Shown piece by piece: positions 57,167-64,000 of a stretch of 64,000 nt of DNA. How positions within the stretch are numbered: the first letter of the stretch is position 1; each line of letters begins with the position of its first letter. The position numbers were made by a program, and so were the translations under genes. The DNA comes from a virus: positions 124,001 through 188,000 of the IMG/VR virus record IMGVR_UViG_3300031857_024884. The stretch is one strand, 5' to 3'. Below the pieces are notes generated by a model, which was not told where the DNA came from, did no database searches, and saw nothing but the letters and a program-made list of their open reading frames with translations.

Positions 57167-57670
57167 ATGAAAAAAATTAAGATAAAAGAATCTGATATTC
57201 GTAAAGTAATCAGAAAACACCTATTGGAAGAAATGGGTGAAGAAAAAGAAGAAAAAAAACCAAGATGTTTAACTGACAACACAATGCCTTTGGATGAAAT
57301 TGTTGGAACTTCTGACGATTACAATGATTATACATCTAACGTTAAAAAAAGACGTGGGGGTATAAAAGGAATGATTGACACTTTAGACATTTTAAGAACT
57401 CTAAGATTACATCCAAATATTTCTGATGGTGGTGAACACTTATCTTATGAATTGTTAAATCATTTAAGAAATTATAGAAATAAACATTATTTTGATGAGA
57501 CAAATAATGATTGTCACAGAGCTATGGATAAAGTGATAGAACTTTATAAAGAAAATGAACATGGTGAAGAATTAGTCAAAGATATTGAAAAGGTATTGAA
57601 TCACTCTGACCCAACTCCAAGAGCTAAAGAATATTTAAAGAGATGTTTAATGTTGATTAAAGAAAAATAA
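57167..57670 (+). CDS. head-cargo protein with N-terminal targeting helix
   Basis: 167 aa. MKKIKIKESDIRKVIRKHLLEE-M is a typical basic targeting helix with LLEE in place of LLNE. A Glu/Lys linker and a helical domain follow (ELLNHLRNYRNKHYF, HRAMDKVIELYKE, YLKRCLMLIKEK). Not recognised. TATTTATA at 57138-57145 upstream; a set of three hairpins follows the stop. Confidence 0.55.
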   Translation: MKKIKIKESDIRKVIRKHLLEEMGEEKEEKKPRCLTDNTMPLDEIVGTSDDYNDYTSNVKKRRGGIKGMIDTLDILRTLRLHPNISDGGEHLSYELLNHLRNYRNKHYFDETNNDCHRAMDKVIELYKENEHGEELVKDIEKVLNHSDPTPRAKEYLKRCLMLIKEK

Positions 57671-57750
57671 TCCTCTTAACTGAGGACTTTTAGGACCGTT
57701 ATCGTTACGATAACAGAAAAAGGGGAAGTTCGCTACTATCCCCTTTTTTA
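57671..57750 (+). terminator. three successive hairpins ending in a terminator
   Basis: CCTC-ttaact-GAGG, the palindrome GTTATCG-TTA-CGATAAC, then AAAAGGGGA...TCCCCTTTTTT. Only the last is terminator-like; the first two may stabilise the mRNA 3' end. Confidence 0.7.
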
Positions 57751-57784
57751 TTTCAATATATTTATATTAAAAAATATATAAATT

Positions 57785-57919
57785 ATGGCAACAACTAAGT
57801 CAAAAGGAACAACTAAATCAACTAAAATTTCTTTCGGTAAAAAGAAAGTTGGTAAATTAAAAAAACATTACGGACCAAAAGAACAGAAACCAAAATCATA
57901 CAGAGGTCAAGGTCGTTAA
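57785..57919 (+). CDS. very basic small protein, 44 aa
   Basis: Lys/Arg/Thr-rich from MATTKSKGTTKSTKISFGKKK to the end KSYRGQGR. Calculated charge is strongly positive and no hydrophobic core is visible, so nucleic-acid binding is likely. The YRGQGR end recalls small basic proteins of T4-like marine phages. TATTTATA at 57759-57766 supports expression with the virion genes. May condense DNA in the head. Confidence 0.6.
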   Translation: MATTKSKGTTKSTKISFGKKKVGKLKKHYGPKEQKPKSYRGQGR

Positions 57920-57970
57920 TATAAAAGACTTTTGATGAAAAGTAAATATTTATTATAAAAAATAATAATT

Positions 57971-58222
57971 ATGAAAAATTTCATCAAATCAATGTTCGGA
58001 GGTGGAGACACTTCAATTAAGAGAGTTATAGCTTTCTTAGGATTTTTATTTATTGCAGTAACTATGTTACTAAATTCGTATCAACACGAATCTATTAAAC
58101 CAAGTGAAGAACTTGTTGATGCGGTAAAAGTTATTGTTTTGGTTTGTATTGGTGGTAATGTGGTAGAAAAGTTTTTAGACAAAACCACAAAAAAAACCGA
58201 TAATACACAGGACACTAATTAA
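57971..58222 (+). CDS. holin-like membrane protein
   Basis: 83 aa. Two membrane helices (VIAFLGFLFIAVTMLLNSY and AVKVIVLVCIGGNVVEKFL), amphipathic N-terminus (MKNFIKSMFGGGDTSIKRV) and a charged Lys/Thr/Asp tail, the layout of phage holins. The endolysin candidate is at 63273 and not adjacent. TATTTATT motif upstream. Confidence 0.6.
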   Translation: MKNFIKSMFGGGDTSIKRVIAFLGFLFIAVTMLLNSYQHESIKPSEELVDAVKVIVLVCIGGNVVEKFLDKTTKKTDNTQDTN

Positions 58223-58226
58223 CAAA

Positions 58227-58248
58227 AAACCCCTCTACTGAGGGGTTT
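58227..58248. terminator. bidirectional terminator between holin-like gene and dnaK
   Basis: AAACCCCTC / GAGGGGTTT with loop TACT and T-runs on both strands. Confidence 0.88.
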
Positions 58249-58254
58249 TTAATT

Positions 58255-60105
58255 TTACTTAACTTCTTCAAATTCTACATCGTTATGATTAATATCTGAA
58301 GGTTCTTCTGTTTTATAAAGTTCCTCACTTATCTTATGAAACTTTTCATTTAATTCATTAACTAAAGTTGTTACGGTATCTATTTCTTTTTTAGAAATTG
58401 ACTCTGTTAATTTATCAATTATAGAATTAATCTCACTTTTTTGTTCTTCAGTTATTTTTTCACCTAAATCTGTCATAGATTTTTTGATATTGAACACGGT
58501 ACTATCCGCTATATTTAAAATCTCCACATCTTCTTTGGCCTTTTTATCACTTTCGGCATTTAATTCAGCATCCCTCTTCATCCTTTCAATTTCTTCTTTT
58601 GACAACCCTGAAGATGATTCAATTCTGATTGATTGTTGTTTGTTAGTTGCTTTATCTAAAGCGGATACATTAATAATACCATTTGCATCAATATCAAATG
58701 TAACCTCAATTTGAGGTGTACCTCTCATAGCCGGAGGAATTCCGTCTAAGAAAAATTTACCAATAGTTTTATTATCTCTCGCCATCGCTCTTTCGCCCTG
58801 TAATACATGAATCTCAACACTTGGTTGATTATCCGAGGCAGTTGAGAATACTTGCGAACGTTTAGTTGGAATCGTTGTATTGGATTCTATAAGTTTTGTA
58901 AAAACTCCACCCATTGTTTCAATACCTAATGATAGTGGGGTAACGTCTAATAATAAAACATCTTTAACATCACCAGCTAAAACCCCACCTTGGATAGCGG
59001 CTCCTAACGCAACTACTTCATCAGGATTAACTCCTTTTGACGGTTCTTTACCGAAGAATTTTTTAACTGCGTCTTGAATTACGGGAATTCTTGTTGTTCC
59101 ACCAACTAAAATAATTTCATCAATTTCTTCAGTTTTTAATCCCGCATTTTTTAATGCCGATTTACAAGGTTCAATAGTTCTTTCGACTAATTTATCTACT
59201 AATTGTTCGAATTTAGATTTTGTTAACGTTCTAACCAAATGTTTTGGGATACCGTCAACCGGCATAATATAAGGTAAGTTAATCTCGGTAGAACTTGTTG
59301 AGGATAGTTCTACTTTCGCTTTTTCTGCGGATTCTTTCAATCTTTGTAACGCCATAGAATCTTTAGTTAAATCAATCCCATTTTCGGTTTTAAATTCCGA
59401 TACTAACCAATCAATAATCGCTTGGTCAAAATCATCTCCGCCTAAATGAGTATCTCCATCCGTTGATAGTACTTCAAACACTCCATCACCTAATTCTAAT
59501 ACGGATACATCGTGAGTTCCTCCACCACAATCAAAAACAACAATTTTTTGGTCTTTACCTTTCTTATCTAATCCGTAGGCTAAGGCGGCTGCGGTAGGTT
59601 CGTTGATAATTCTTTTTACGGTTAGTCCTGCAATTTCACCCGCCTCCTTTGTTGCCTGTCTTTGAGCATCGTTAAAGTAAGCCGGTACCGTAATAACCGC
59701 CTCAGTAACCTCAGTTCCAAGATAATCTTCAGCGGTTTTTTTCATTTTCTGTAAAATCATTGCTGATATTTCCTGTGGAGAATATTTTCTATCGTCAATT
59801 TCAACTCTTGGAGTATTATTATCTCCTTTTACTACTTTATAAGGGACTCTTTCTATCTCACTTTTAGACTCTGTGAAATTAGTGCCCATAAATCTTTTAA
59901 TTGAGTAAATTGTTTTATTCGGATTGGTTACCGATTGTCTTTTTGCAGGGTCTCCAATTTTTCTTTCACCCTCACTAACAAAACCAACAATAGATGGTGT
60001 TGTTCTTTTTCCTTCGTTATTCGTAATCACGACTGGTTCGTTACCTTCCATTACGGCAACGCATGAATTTGTTGTTCCTAGGTCAATACCTATAATTTTT
60101 CCCAT
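58255..60105 (-). CDS. dnaK: chaperone DnaK (Hsp70), full length
   Basis: 616 aa. Complete nucleotide-binding domain ([73 protein letters not shown]) and substrate-binding domain ([28 protein letters not shown]), ending VEFEEVK like Bacteroidetes DnaK. GGGTHD has His where cellular DnaK has Phe. Phage genomes rarely carry a whole DnaK; DnaJ and GrpE are not in the window. A TGACAAAATGACA element lies upstream. Confidence 0.95.
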   Translation of the reverse strand: MGKIIGIDLGTTNSCVAVMEGNEPVVITNNEGKRTTPSIVGFVSEGERKIGDPAKRQSVTNPNKTIYSIKRFMGTNFTESKSEIERVPYKVVKGDNNTPRVEIDDRKYSPQEISAMILQKMKKTAEDYLGTEVTEAVITVPAYFNDAQRQATKEAGEIAGLTVKRIINEPTAAALAYGLDKKGKDQKIVVFDCGGGTHDVSVLELGDGVFEVLSTDGDTHLGGDDFDQAIIDWLVSEFKTENGIDLTKDSMALQRLKESAEKAKVELSSTSSTEINLPYIMPVDGIPKHLVRTLTKSKFEQLVDKLVERTIEPCKSALKNAGLKTEEIDEIILVGGTTRIPVIQDAVKKFFGKEPSKGVNPDEVVALGAAIQGGVLAGDVKDVLLLDVTPLSLGIETMGGVFTKLIESNTTIPTKRSQVFSTASDNQPSVEIHVLQGERAMARDNKTIGKFFLDGIPPAMRGTPQIEVTFDIDANGIINVSALDKATNKQQSIRIESSSGLSKEEIERMKRDAELNAESDKKAKEDVEILNIADSTVFNIKKSMTDLGEKITEEQKSEINSIIDKLTESISKKEIDTVTTLVNELNEKFHKISEELYKTEEPSDINHNDVEFEEVK

Positions 60106-60277
60106 AGTTTACTGTTTTTTTTAATTATATTATTTTTTTATTATGGAATCAAGTCCGTTCGCGAGATATTAAATTCTATGCCAAATTATTTGTTATGTCA
60201 TTTTGTCATAAAATTAAAAATACACCTGACAAATATTCTTTTGTATTTATATAAAAAAAAATTATTACATTTGTAAA
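60106..60277. other. divergent regulatory region of dnaK and the 64-aa gene
   Basis: 172 bases without a gene. Minus strand: TGACAAAATGACA (60196-60209 on plus as TGTCATTTTGTCA), followed by AATTTGG and a TAGAATTTAATATC stretch toward dnaK. Plus strand: TTTTG...TACATTTG-TAAA-ATG, a leaderless promoter for 60278. Confidence 0.5.
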
Positions 60278-60472
60278 ATGAAACCAAAAATTGAAAAACA
60301 AAATCATCGTAAATGGGAAGTTGTGTATGAAGATGAATATACGGTATCAACTTGGAAATACGATACTAAAAAAAACGGTAATAACCCATATGAAGTTGAT
60401 ATGAAATATAAAAAAGAATACCCGACTGAAGATAAAAAACCTACAATAAAAAGAACAAGAAAGAAAACTTAA
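60278..60472 (+). CDS. small basic protein, 64 aa
   Basis: MKPKIEKQNHRKWEVVYEDEYTVSTWKYD and a Lys/Thr/Arg-rich end (KPTIKRTRKKT). The middle looks like a short beta sheet. Not recognised; nucleic-acid or ribosome binding is possible from charge. Leaderless host-type promoter (TACATTTG, TAAA, ATG). Convergent with the membrane coiled-coil gene, overlapping by 4 bases. Confidence 0.55.
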   Translation: MKPKIEKQNHRKWEVVYEDEYTVSTWKYDTKKNGNNPYEVDMKYKKEYPTEDKKPTIKRTRKKT

Positions 60473-61149
60473 TCTTCTTTCTTTTCTGAAGCGTATTTAA
60501 CACCCATTATTGTTCCTATGATACTAAAAGCGTTGGTTAATAATATACCAAACATATTTGACCATGTTGAACCTATCATTTGAGTGTCTTTATTTGCAAA
60601 AATTGAGATAATATACATTAATGTTGTTACAATACCGACTGATACGATTACCCATAAAGCAACTTTAACAATTTTACCGATAAGTTCTGTTTGAGTTTTT
60701 TTCTGAAGTAAATCTAAATCATTTATTGCGTGTTGTTTGGCATTTTCCGCTTCAAGTCTTGCTTGTTCGGATTTTTCCATTTCACTTTGTAATTCTAAAC
60801 TAATTTTTTCATTTTTTTCTTTCCATTCAACAAGTTCAGTATTTTGTTTTTGAATCTCCTCTTTGGAAGTCTCAACATTTTTTAAAGTTTCTTGTAATTC
60901 GGACATAATTTTTGTATTTTCCAAATTAAGGTCAGATAATTCTTTGTTTTGTAATTGAACCTGTTTTGTTATATCCAAACGCCTCTTTCTAGTCTCCCTA
61001 TCTTTATTAACACAGTATTCAATATAGTTTTTAAAATCTTCATCGTTTTCGGTATCAATAACTTTGGCAATATTTCCCTCCAAAGTTATATTTTTAGTAT
61101 TATATAACTCTATTAATTGTAATTTAGTCTCTTTGTTAAGTTTAATCAT
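60469..61149 (-). CDS. coiled-coil membrane protein of the signalling cassette
   Basis: 226 aa. N-terminal helical region, a long coiled coil (~60-150: LQNKELSDLNLENTKIMSEL onward), then two membrane helices (VALWVIVSVGIVTTLMYIISIF and MFGILLTNAFSIIGTIMGV). It overlaps the receiver gene by one base, so the three genes 63197-60469 form a unit. Possibly the output or sensor partner of the kinase; no known family. Confidence 0.6.
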   Translation of the reverse strand: MIKLNKETKLQLIELYNTKNITLEGNIAKVIDTENDEDFKNYIEYCVNKDRETRKRRLDITKQVQLQNKELSDLNLENTKIMSELQETLKNVETSKEEIQKQNTELVEWKEKNEKISLELQSEMEKSEQARLEAENAKQHAINDLDLLQKKTQTELIGKIVKVALWVIVSVGIVTTLMYIISIFANKDTQMIGSTWSNMFGILLTNAFSIIGTIMGVKYASEKKED

Positions 61150-61580
61150 TATTTATAAACCTTAAAAGGTGAGGTTCTATTTTTATAACCTTCGTAATCT
61201 TTTCTAAACTCTTCTAAACGAGGTTCAATATCATCAGATTTTATTATCCAAAATTGAGCTCCCGCTTGAATAGCCTTTGCCTGTTCTTCCGATTCGTTAC
61301 TCGAAGATATAATACCTATAACTACGTTATTACCGTATTCAAAATTAATCTTACGAATAAGTTCAATACCATCAAAGGATGAACCTATAATATTAAGGTC
61401 AACGAATACACATTCGGGTCTACCACTTGAGTTCTTTTGCCAATCGGCGAATAACCTAGCCGCCTCATCAGAACTATTTAAACTTTTTAATGACAATGTA
61501 ATGTCTAATAAGGAACAACTATCCTCAAAAACCAAATGGAATAAATCCTCGTCATCAACTAATAAAATTGAATCAATCAT
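61149..61580 (-). CDS. response-regulator receiver domain protein
   Basis: 143 aa, receiver domain only. Acidic pocket D9-D10-E11, phospho-acceptor D61 (CVFVDLNIIG), S92-S94 in GIISSSNES and K114 (WIIKSDD): all functional positions are kept. No output domain, so it acts by protein contact like CheY-type proteins. It lies 15 bases after the histidine kinase gene and overlaps the membrane-protein gene. Confidence 0.85.
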   Translation of the reverse strand: MIDSILLVDDEDLFHLVFEDSCSLLDITLSLKSLNSSDEAARLFADWQKNSSGRPECVFVDLNIIGSSFDGIELIRKINFEYGNNVVIGIISSSNESEEQAKAIQAGAQFWIIKSDDIEPRLEEFRKDYEGYKNRTSPFKVYK

Positions 61581-61595
61581 TTTTTTTCTTTTTTT

Positions 61596-63197
61596 TTATT
61601 TTATTTTTATTTTCATTTTAGTCCCAATTTCGTTTTTCTCGCACGTAATTGTAAATCCGTGTTCTTCTAAAATTGCAACACAAATATTTAATCCCAACCC
61701 TGTTCCTGATTCTTTTTGACCTTCTTTTCTTGTATACGGTTTAGACAGATAATTAAAATCTTCTTGAGTAATTCCTCTACCATTATCTTGTATTAAAATT
61801 AAATCTCCTTCATAATATATCTTAACAAACTTTGTTTCAGAGTCATTATACTTTAAACCATTTCTTATTAGGTTATCAACCGCAGTACAAAACAACGCTT
61901 CATTAATTTCAATCGTTGGTAAATTATCTTCTAATATGACTTGACTTATATAGGCGGTCGATGATAAATAATCATTAAGGATATTCTTTACATTACATTC
62001 AGATTTGTTTAATACAACATCTTTCTTTACAAGATTGGTGAACTCATAAACACCTTTATAAACTTTTTGTGAGTGTTTAAGACCTTCTTTAATCATTTTA
62101 AGAGGTGATTCAATCTTTAACAACTCAATATCTTCAGGTTTTAATCTACGTTCTAATGAACTAAGTCCTCTTGGCATATAAGTATTAATTCCTGAGTGCA
62201 TATCATGTCTCAATATTTTAGCAGCATGTTCTAGGTAAGTGTTTTTCTTCTCAATCTCTTTCTTTTGTTCATAAGAATTAGTTACATCAGTTGCGATTTT
62301 CATAATACGATAAATTTTACCATCCACACCAATAATAGGGTTATACGTGGCTTGTAAATGTACCAAAGACCCGTCTTTTTTGATTCTAACAATTTCTCCA
62401 GAAAACAATATACCCTCATTTAATTTTTTCCAAAAAAGAGAGTAATCTTCACTTTTTGCATATTCATCATCTATAAAAATTCTGTGATGTTTCCCAAATA
62501 GTTCATCTTGTTGAGAATATCCCATAGTTTCTATAAATAAATTATTTGCGAAAATAATGTTTCCTTCTAAATCAAACTCAATAACCGCGTTAGATTTATT
62601 AATCGCATTCATTCTATTACGGATTTCCGTCTCTTTTTTCTTAAGCTCTGTAACATCTTGTCTAATTGATGAAAAACCTTCTAATTTACCATTATTATCG
62701 AATTTCGCTTTAATATATGTGTCAACGTAATATAATTCACCAGATTTTGATTTATTGGTAACAACATCATTCCATATCTCACCTTTCATTACCGTCTGAT
62801 ACATTTTACCCCAATAACCATTAGGTTGTCGTCCTGAGTTAACAATATTATGGTCTTTACCAATTACTTCATCCAAAGACCATCCGGACACATCCTCAAA
62901 TTTTTTATTAACGTATGTAATTTTACCATTTTTATCCGCTACTGAAATAATCGCAGCAGCATCAATAAACCCCTCATCATCTTTTATTTTCTTTAATAAA
63001 TTACTTTTTAATTCATCGTTTTGTGATTTCATCAAAAAATAAAATAATGGTATAAATAGTATTATACAAAGATATTCAACAACTTTAGTAATTTGAGTTG
63101 ATTCAATATAACCAATTATTATCATTGTTTTAAGAATAAAAAAAACAGACATGATAATAATTGAAGGGAGTAAATAAGTTTTAAATTTATAATTCAT
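61596..63197 (-). CDS. PAS-domain sensor histidine kinase
   Basis: 533 aa. Two N-terminal membrane helices (~8-58), PAS 1 (ADKNGKITYVNKKFEDVSGW...) with PAC-like end, PAS 2 (IEFDLEGNIIFANNLFIETMGYS...), a helix with the likely phospho-acceptor His in AAKILRHDMHSGINTYM, and an HATPase domain: NLIRNGLKYND (N box), LIQDNGRGI (G1) and GTGLGLNICVAIL (G2). All catalytic boxes are kept, so it should be active. Promoter of the TATTTATT class upstream, shared divergently with the endolysin. Confidence 0.88.
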   Translation of the reverse strand: MNYKFKTYLLPSIIIMSVFFILKTMIIIGYIESTQITKVVEYLCIILFIPLFYFLMKSQNDELKSNLLKKIKDDEGFIDAAAIISVADKNGKITYVNKKFEDVSGWSLDEVIGKDHNIVNSGRQPNGYWGKMYQTVMKGEIWNDVVTNKSKSGELYYVDTYIKAKFDNNGKLEGFSSIRQDVTELKKKETEIRNRMNAINKSNAVIEFDLEGNIIFANNLFIETMGYSQQDELFGKHHRIFIDDEYAKSEDYSLFWKKLNEGILFSGEIVRIKKDGSLVHLQATYNPIIGVDGKIYRIMKIATDVTNSYEQKKEIEKKNTYLEHAAKILRHDMHSGINTYMPRGLSSLERRLKPEDIELLKIESPLKMIKEGLKHSQKVYKGVYEFTNLVKKDVVLNKSECNVKNILNDYLSSTAYISQVILEDNLPTIEINEALFCTAVDNLIRNGLKYNDSETKFVKIYYEGDLILIQDNGRGITQEDFNYLSKPYTRKEGQKESGTGLGLNICVAILEEHGFTITCEKNEIGTKMKIKIK

Positions 63198-63244
63198 ACT
63201 TAATAAATAGTTTTATTTTTAAAAAACCATTTACATTTTTGACA

Positions 63245-63251
63245 TATTTAT
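63245..63251 (+). promoter_or_regulatory. late-type promoter element before the endolysin
   Basis: CATATTTATTATAATAAAAAC about 20 bases before the ATG. On the other strand CTATTTATTAAGT leads to the histidine kinase ATG. Confidence 0.5.
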
Positions 63252-63272
63252 TATAATAAAAACTTTTAAAAT

Positions 63273-63875
63273 ATGATAAACGTAGAAAAATTAAAAGGTC
63301 ATGTACCTGACAATGTATTATCTCAAATCCCTGATACGGCGTCAAAATTTAACATTACATCTAATTTAAGATTGGCTCATTTTTTGGCTCAATGTGCCCA
63401 CGAATCGGGTAATTTTAAGGCCGTTAATGAAAACCTAAACTATTCTAAGGACGGACTTATGAAAGTCTTCCCAAAGTATTTTCCCGGTAACTTGGCGGAA
63501 TCTTATGCAAAAAATCCTGAAAAAATTGCGTCAAGAGTTTATGGTAGTAGAATGGGGAATGGTGATGAAACAACTAAAGAAGGGTATAAATTTAGAGGTA
63601 GAGGTTATATTCAGTTAACCGGAAAAAGTAACTACACTAACTTTACTAAATTTATCGGAGAAGATTGTGTTGTAAATCCTGATTTGGTCTCAACAAAATA
63701 TCCTTTGGCTTCAGCCGCATTTTTCTTTAACAATAATAAGTTATGGGAAATTTGTGATAAGGGGGCGGATGATGCAACCGTAACTGCGGTAACTAAAAGA
63801 GTTAATGGAGGTACATTAGGTCTTGCCGACAGAATTAAACACTTTAAACATTTTTATCAATCGTTAAATAGTTAA
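63273..63875 (+). CDS. endolysin, GH19 (chitinase-type) muramidase
   Basis: 200 aa. LAHFLAQCAHESGNF carries the catalytic Glu and YKFRGRGYIQLTGKSNYTNF is the GH19/lysozyme signature. No signal peptide, so it would need a holin. The same fold occurs as the last domain of the 758-aa fusion at 17024-19300. Followed by a terminator. Confidence 0.9.
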   Translation: MINVEKLKGHVPDNVLSQIPDTASKFNITSNLRLAHFLAQCAHESGNFKAVNENLNYSKDGLMKVFPKYFPGNLAESYAKNPEKIASRVYGSRMGNGDETTKEGYKFRGRGYIQLTGKSNYTNFTKFIGEDCVVNPDLVSTKYPLASAAFFFNNNKLWEICDKGADDATVTAVTKRVNGGTLGLADRIKHFKHFYQSLNS

Positions 63876-63880
63876 TAAAA

Positions 63881-63900
63881 AACCCCTCGTTGAGGGGTTT
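63881..63900. terminator. bidirectional terminator after the endolysin gene
   Basis: AACCCCTC / GAGGGGTT with loop GT-T and T-runs on both sides. Confidence 0.85.
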
Positions 63901-63905
63901 TTTAT

Positions 63906-64000
63906 TTATATGAAGGTTACTTCATTTGTTTCAGGATTCCAATCAAAATGAAATGGTTTATTTTGATATGTGTATCTTTCACCTAAAACCGCCGCATTAA
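63906..64000 (-). CDS. unknown protein, C-terminal end only
   Basis: The last 31 codons of a gene entering from the right edge, ending YQNKPFHFDWNPETNEVTFI. Too short to assign. It ends at the terminator shared with the endolysin gene. Confidence 0.55.
   Translation of the reverse strand, partial: NAAVLGERYTYQNKPFHFDWNPETNEVTFI

Overview
The window is a piece of a large, AT-rich tailed-phage genome of the T4 type that infects a Bacteroidetes host, most likely a flavobacterium. The T4 link comes from a head cassette in T4 order: terminase (gp17), portal (gp20), prohead protease (gp21), acidic scaffold (gp22) and major capsid protein (gp23). The host link comes from promoters of the form TTTGG...TAnnTTTG, A-rich leaders with no Shine-Dalgarno, a Bacteroidetes-type ribosomal protein S21, a DUF4294 gene, and a secreted protein with a type IX secretion (type B) sorting domain. 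No integrase, plasmid or CRISPR genes are seen.

Layout. 1-19.6 kb (minus strand): virion morphogenesis genes, a tail-fibre-like protein and a 758-aa nucleotidyltransferase/peptidase/lysozyme fusion; one plus-strand gene, S21, sits inside. 19.6-24.7 kb: a proteostasis block with a UVR-domain protein, a ClpC-like unfoldase, an M20-type peptidase, an unknown gene and a complete tmRNA. 24.8-26.9 kb: a membrane protein and three signal-peptide proteins, one with the T9SS sorting domain. 26.9-28.7 kb: a region of about 1.75 kb with no convincing protein gene that reads as one very large structured RNA on the minus strand. It has four tandem promoters, boxA-like sequences, many hairpins, an embedded initiator-like tRNA-Met and a strong terminator. 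29-45 kb: short accessory genes, including RNA ligase, metallophosphoesterase, CYTH and cREC proteins, peptidoglycan-active proteins, metalloproteases, a tRNA-Cys and a tRNA-Glu-like element. 41-49 kb also holds glycosyltransferases. 49-58 kb: proteins that look packaged in the head, plus GMP reductase, a P-loop kinase and a holin-like protein. 58-64 kb: DnaK, a histidine kinase/receiver/membrane coiled-coil cassette and a GH19 endolysin.

Three patterns tie the genes together. First, the capsid protein has a predicted gp21-type cut at LINE-A, and at least ten other proteins carry the same (I/L)NE signature, usually at the end of a short N-terminal helix. They look like cargo targeted to the head and processed there. 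Second, there are two promoter grammars. A host-type TTTGG...TAnnTTTG promoter often places its -7 box only four bases before the ATG, so the mRNAs should be leaderless. A phage motif, TATTTAT(A/T), precedes structural and cargo genes. Third, the phage carries many translation and protein-quality parts: S21, an initiator-like tRNA, tmRNA, a ClpC-like unfoldase, DnaK and RNA repair enzymes. All functional statements are inferred from sequence reading; no database search was possible.
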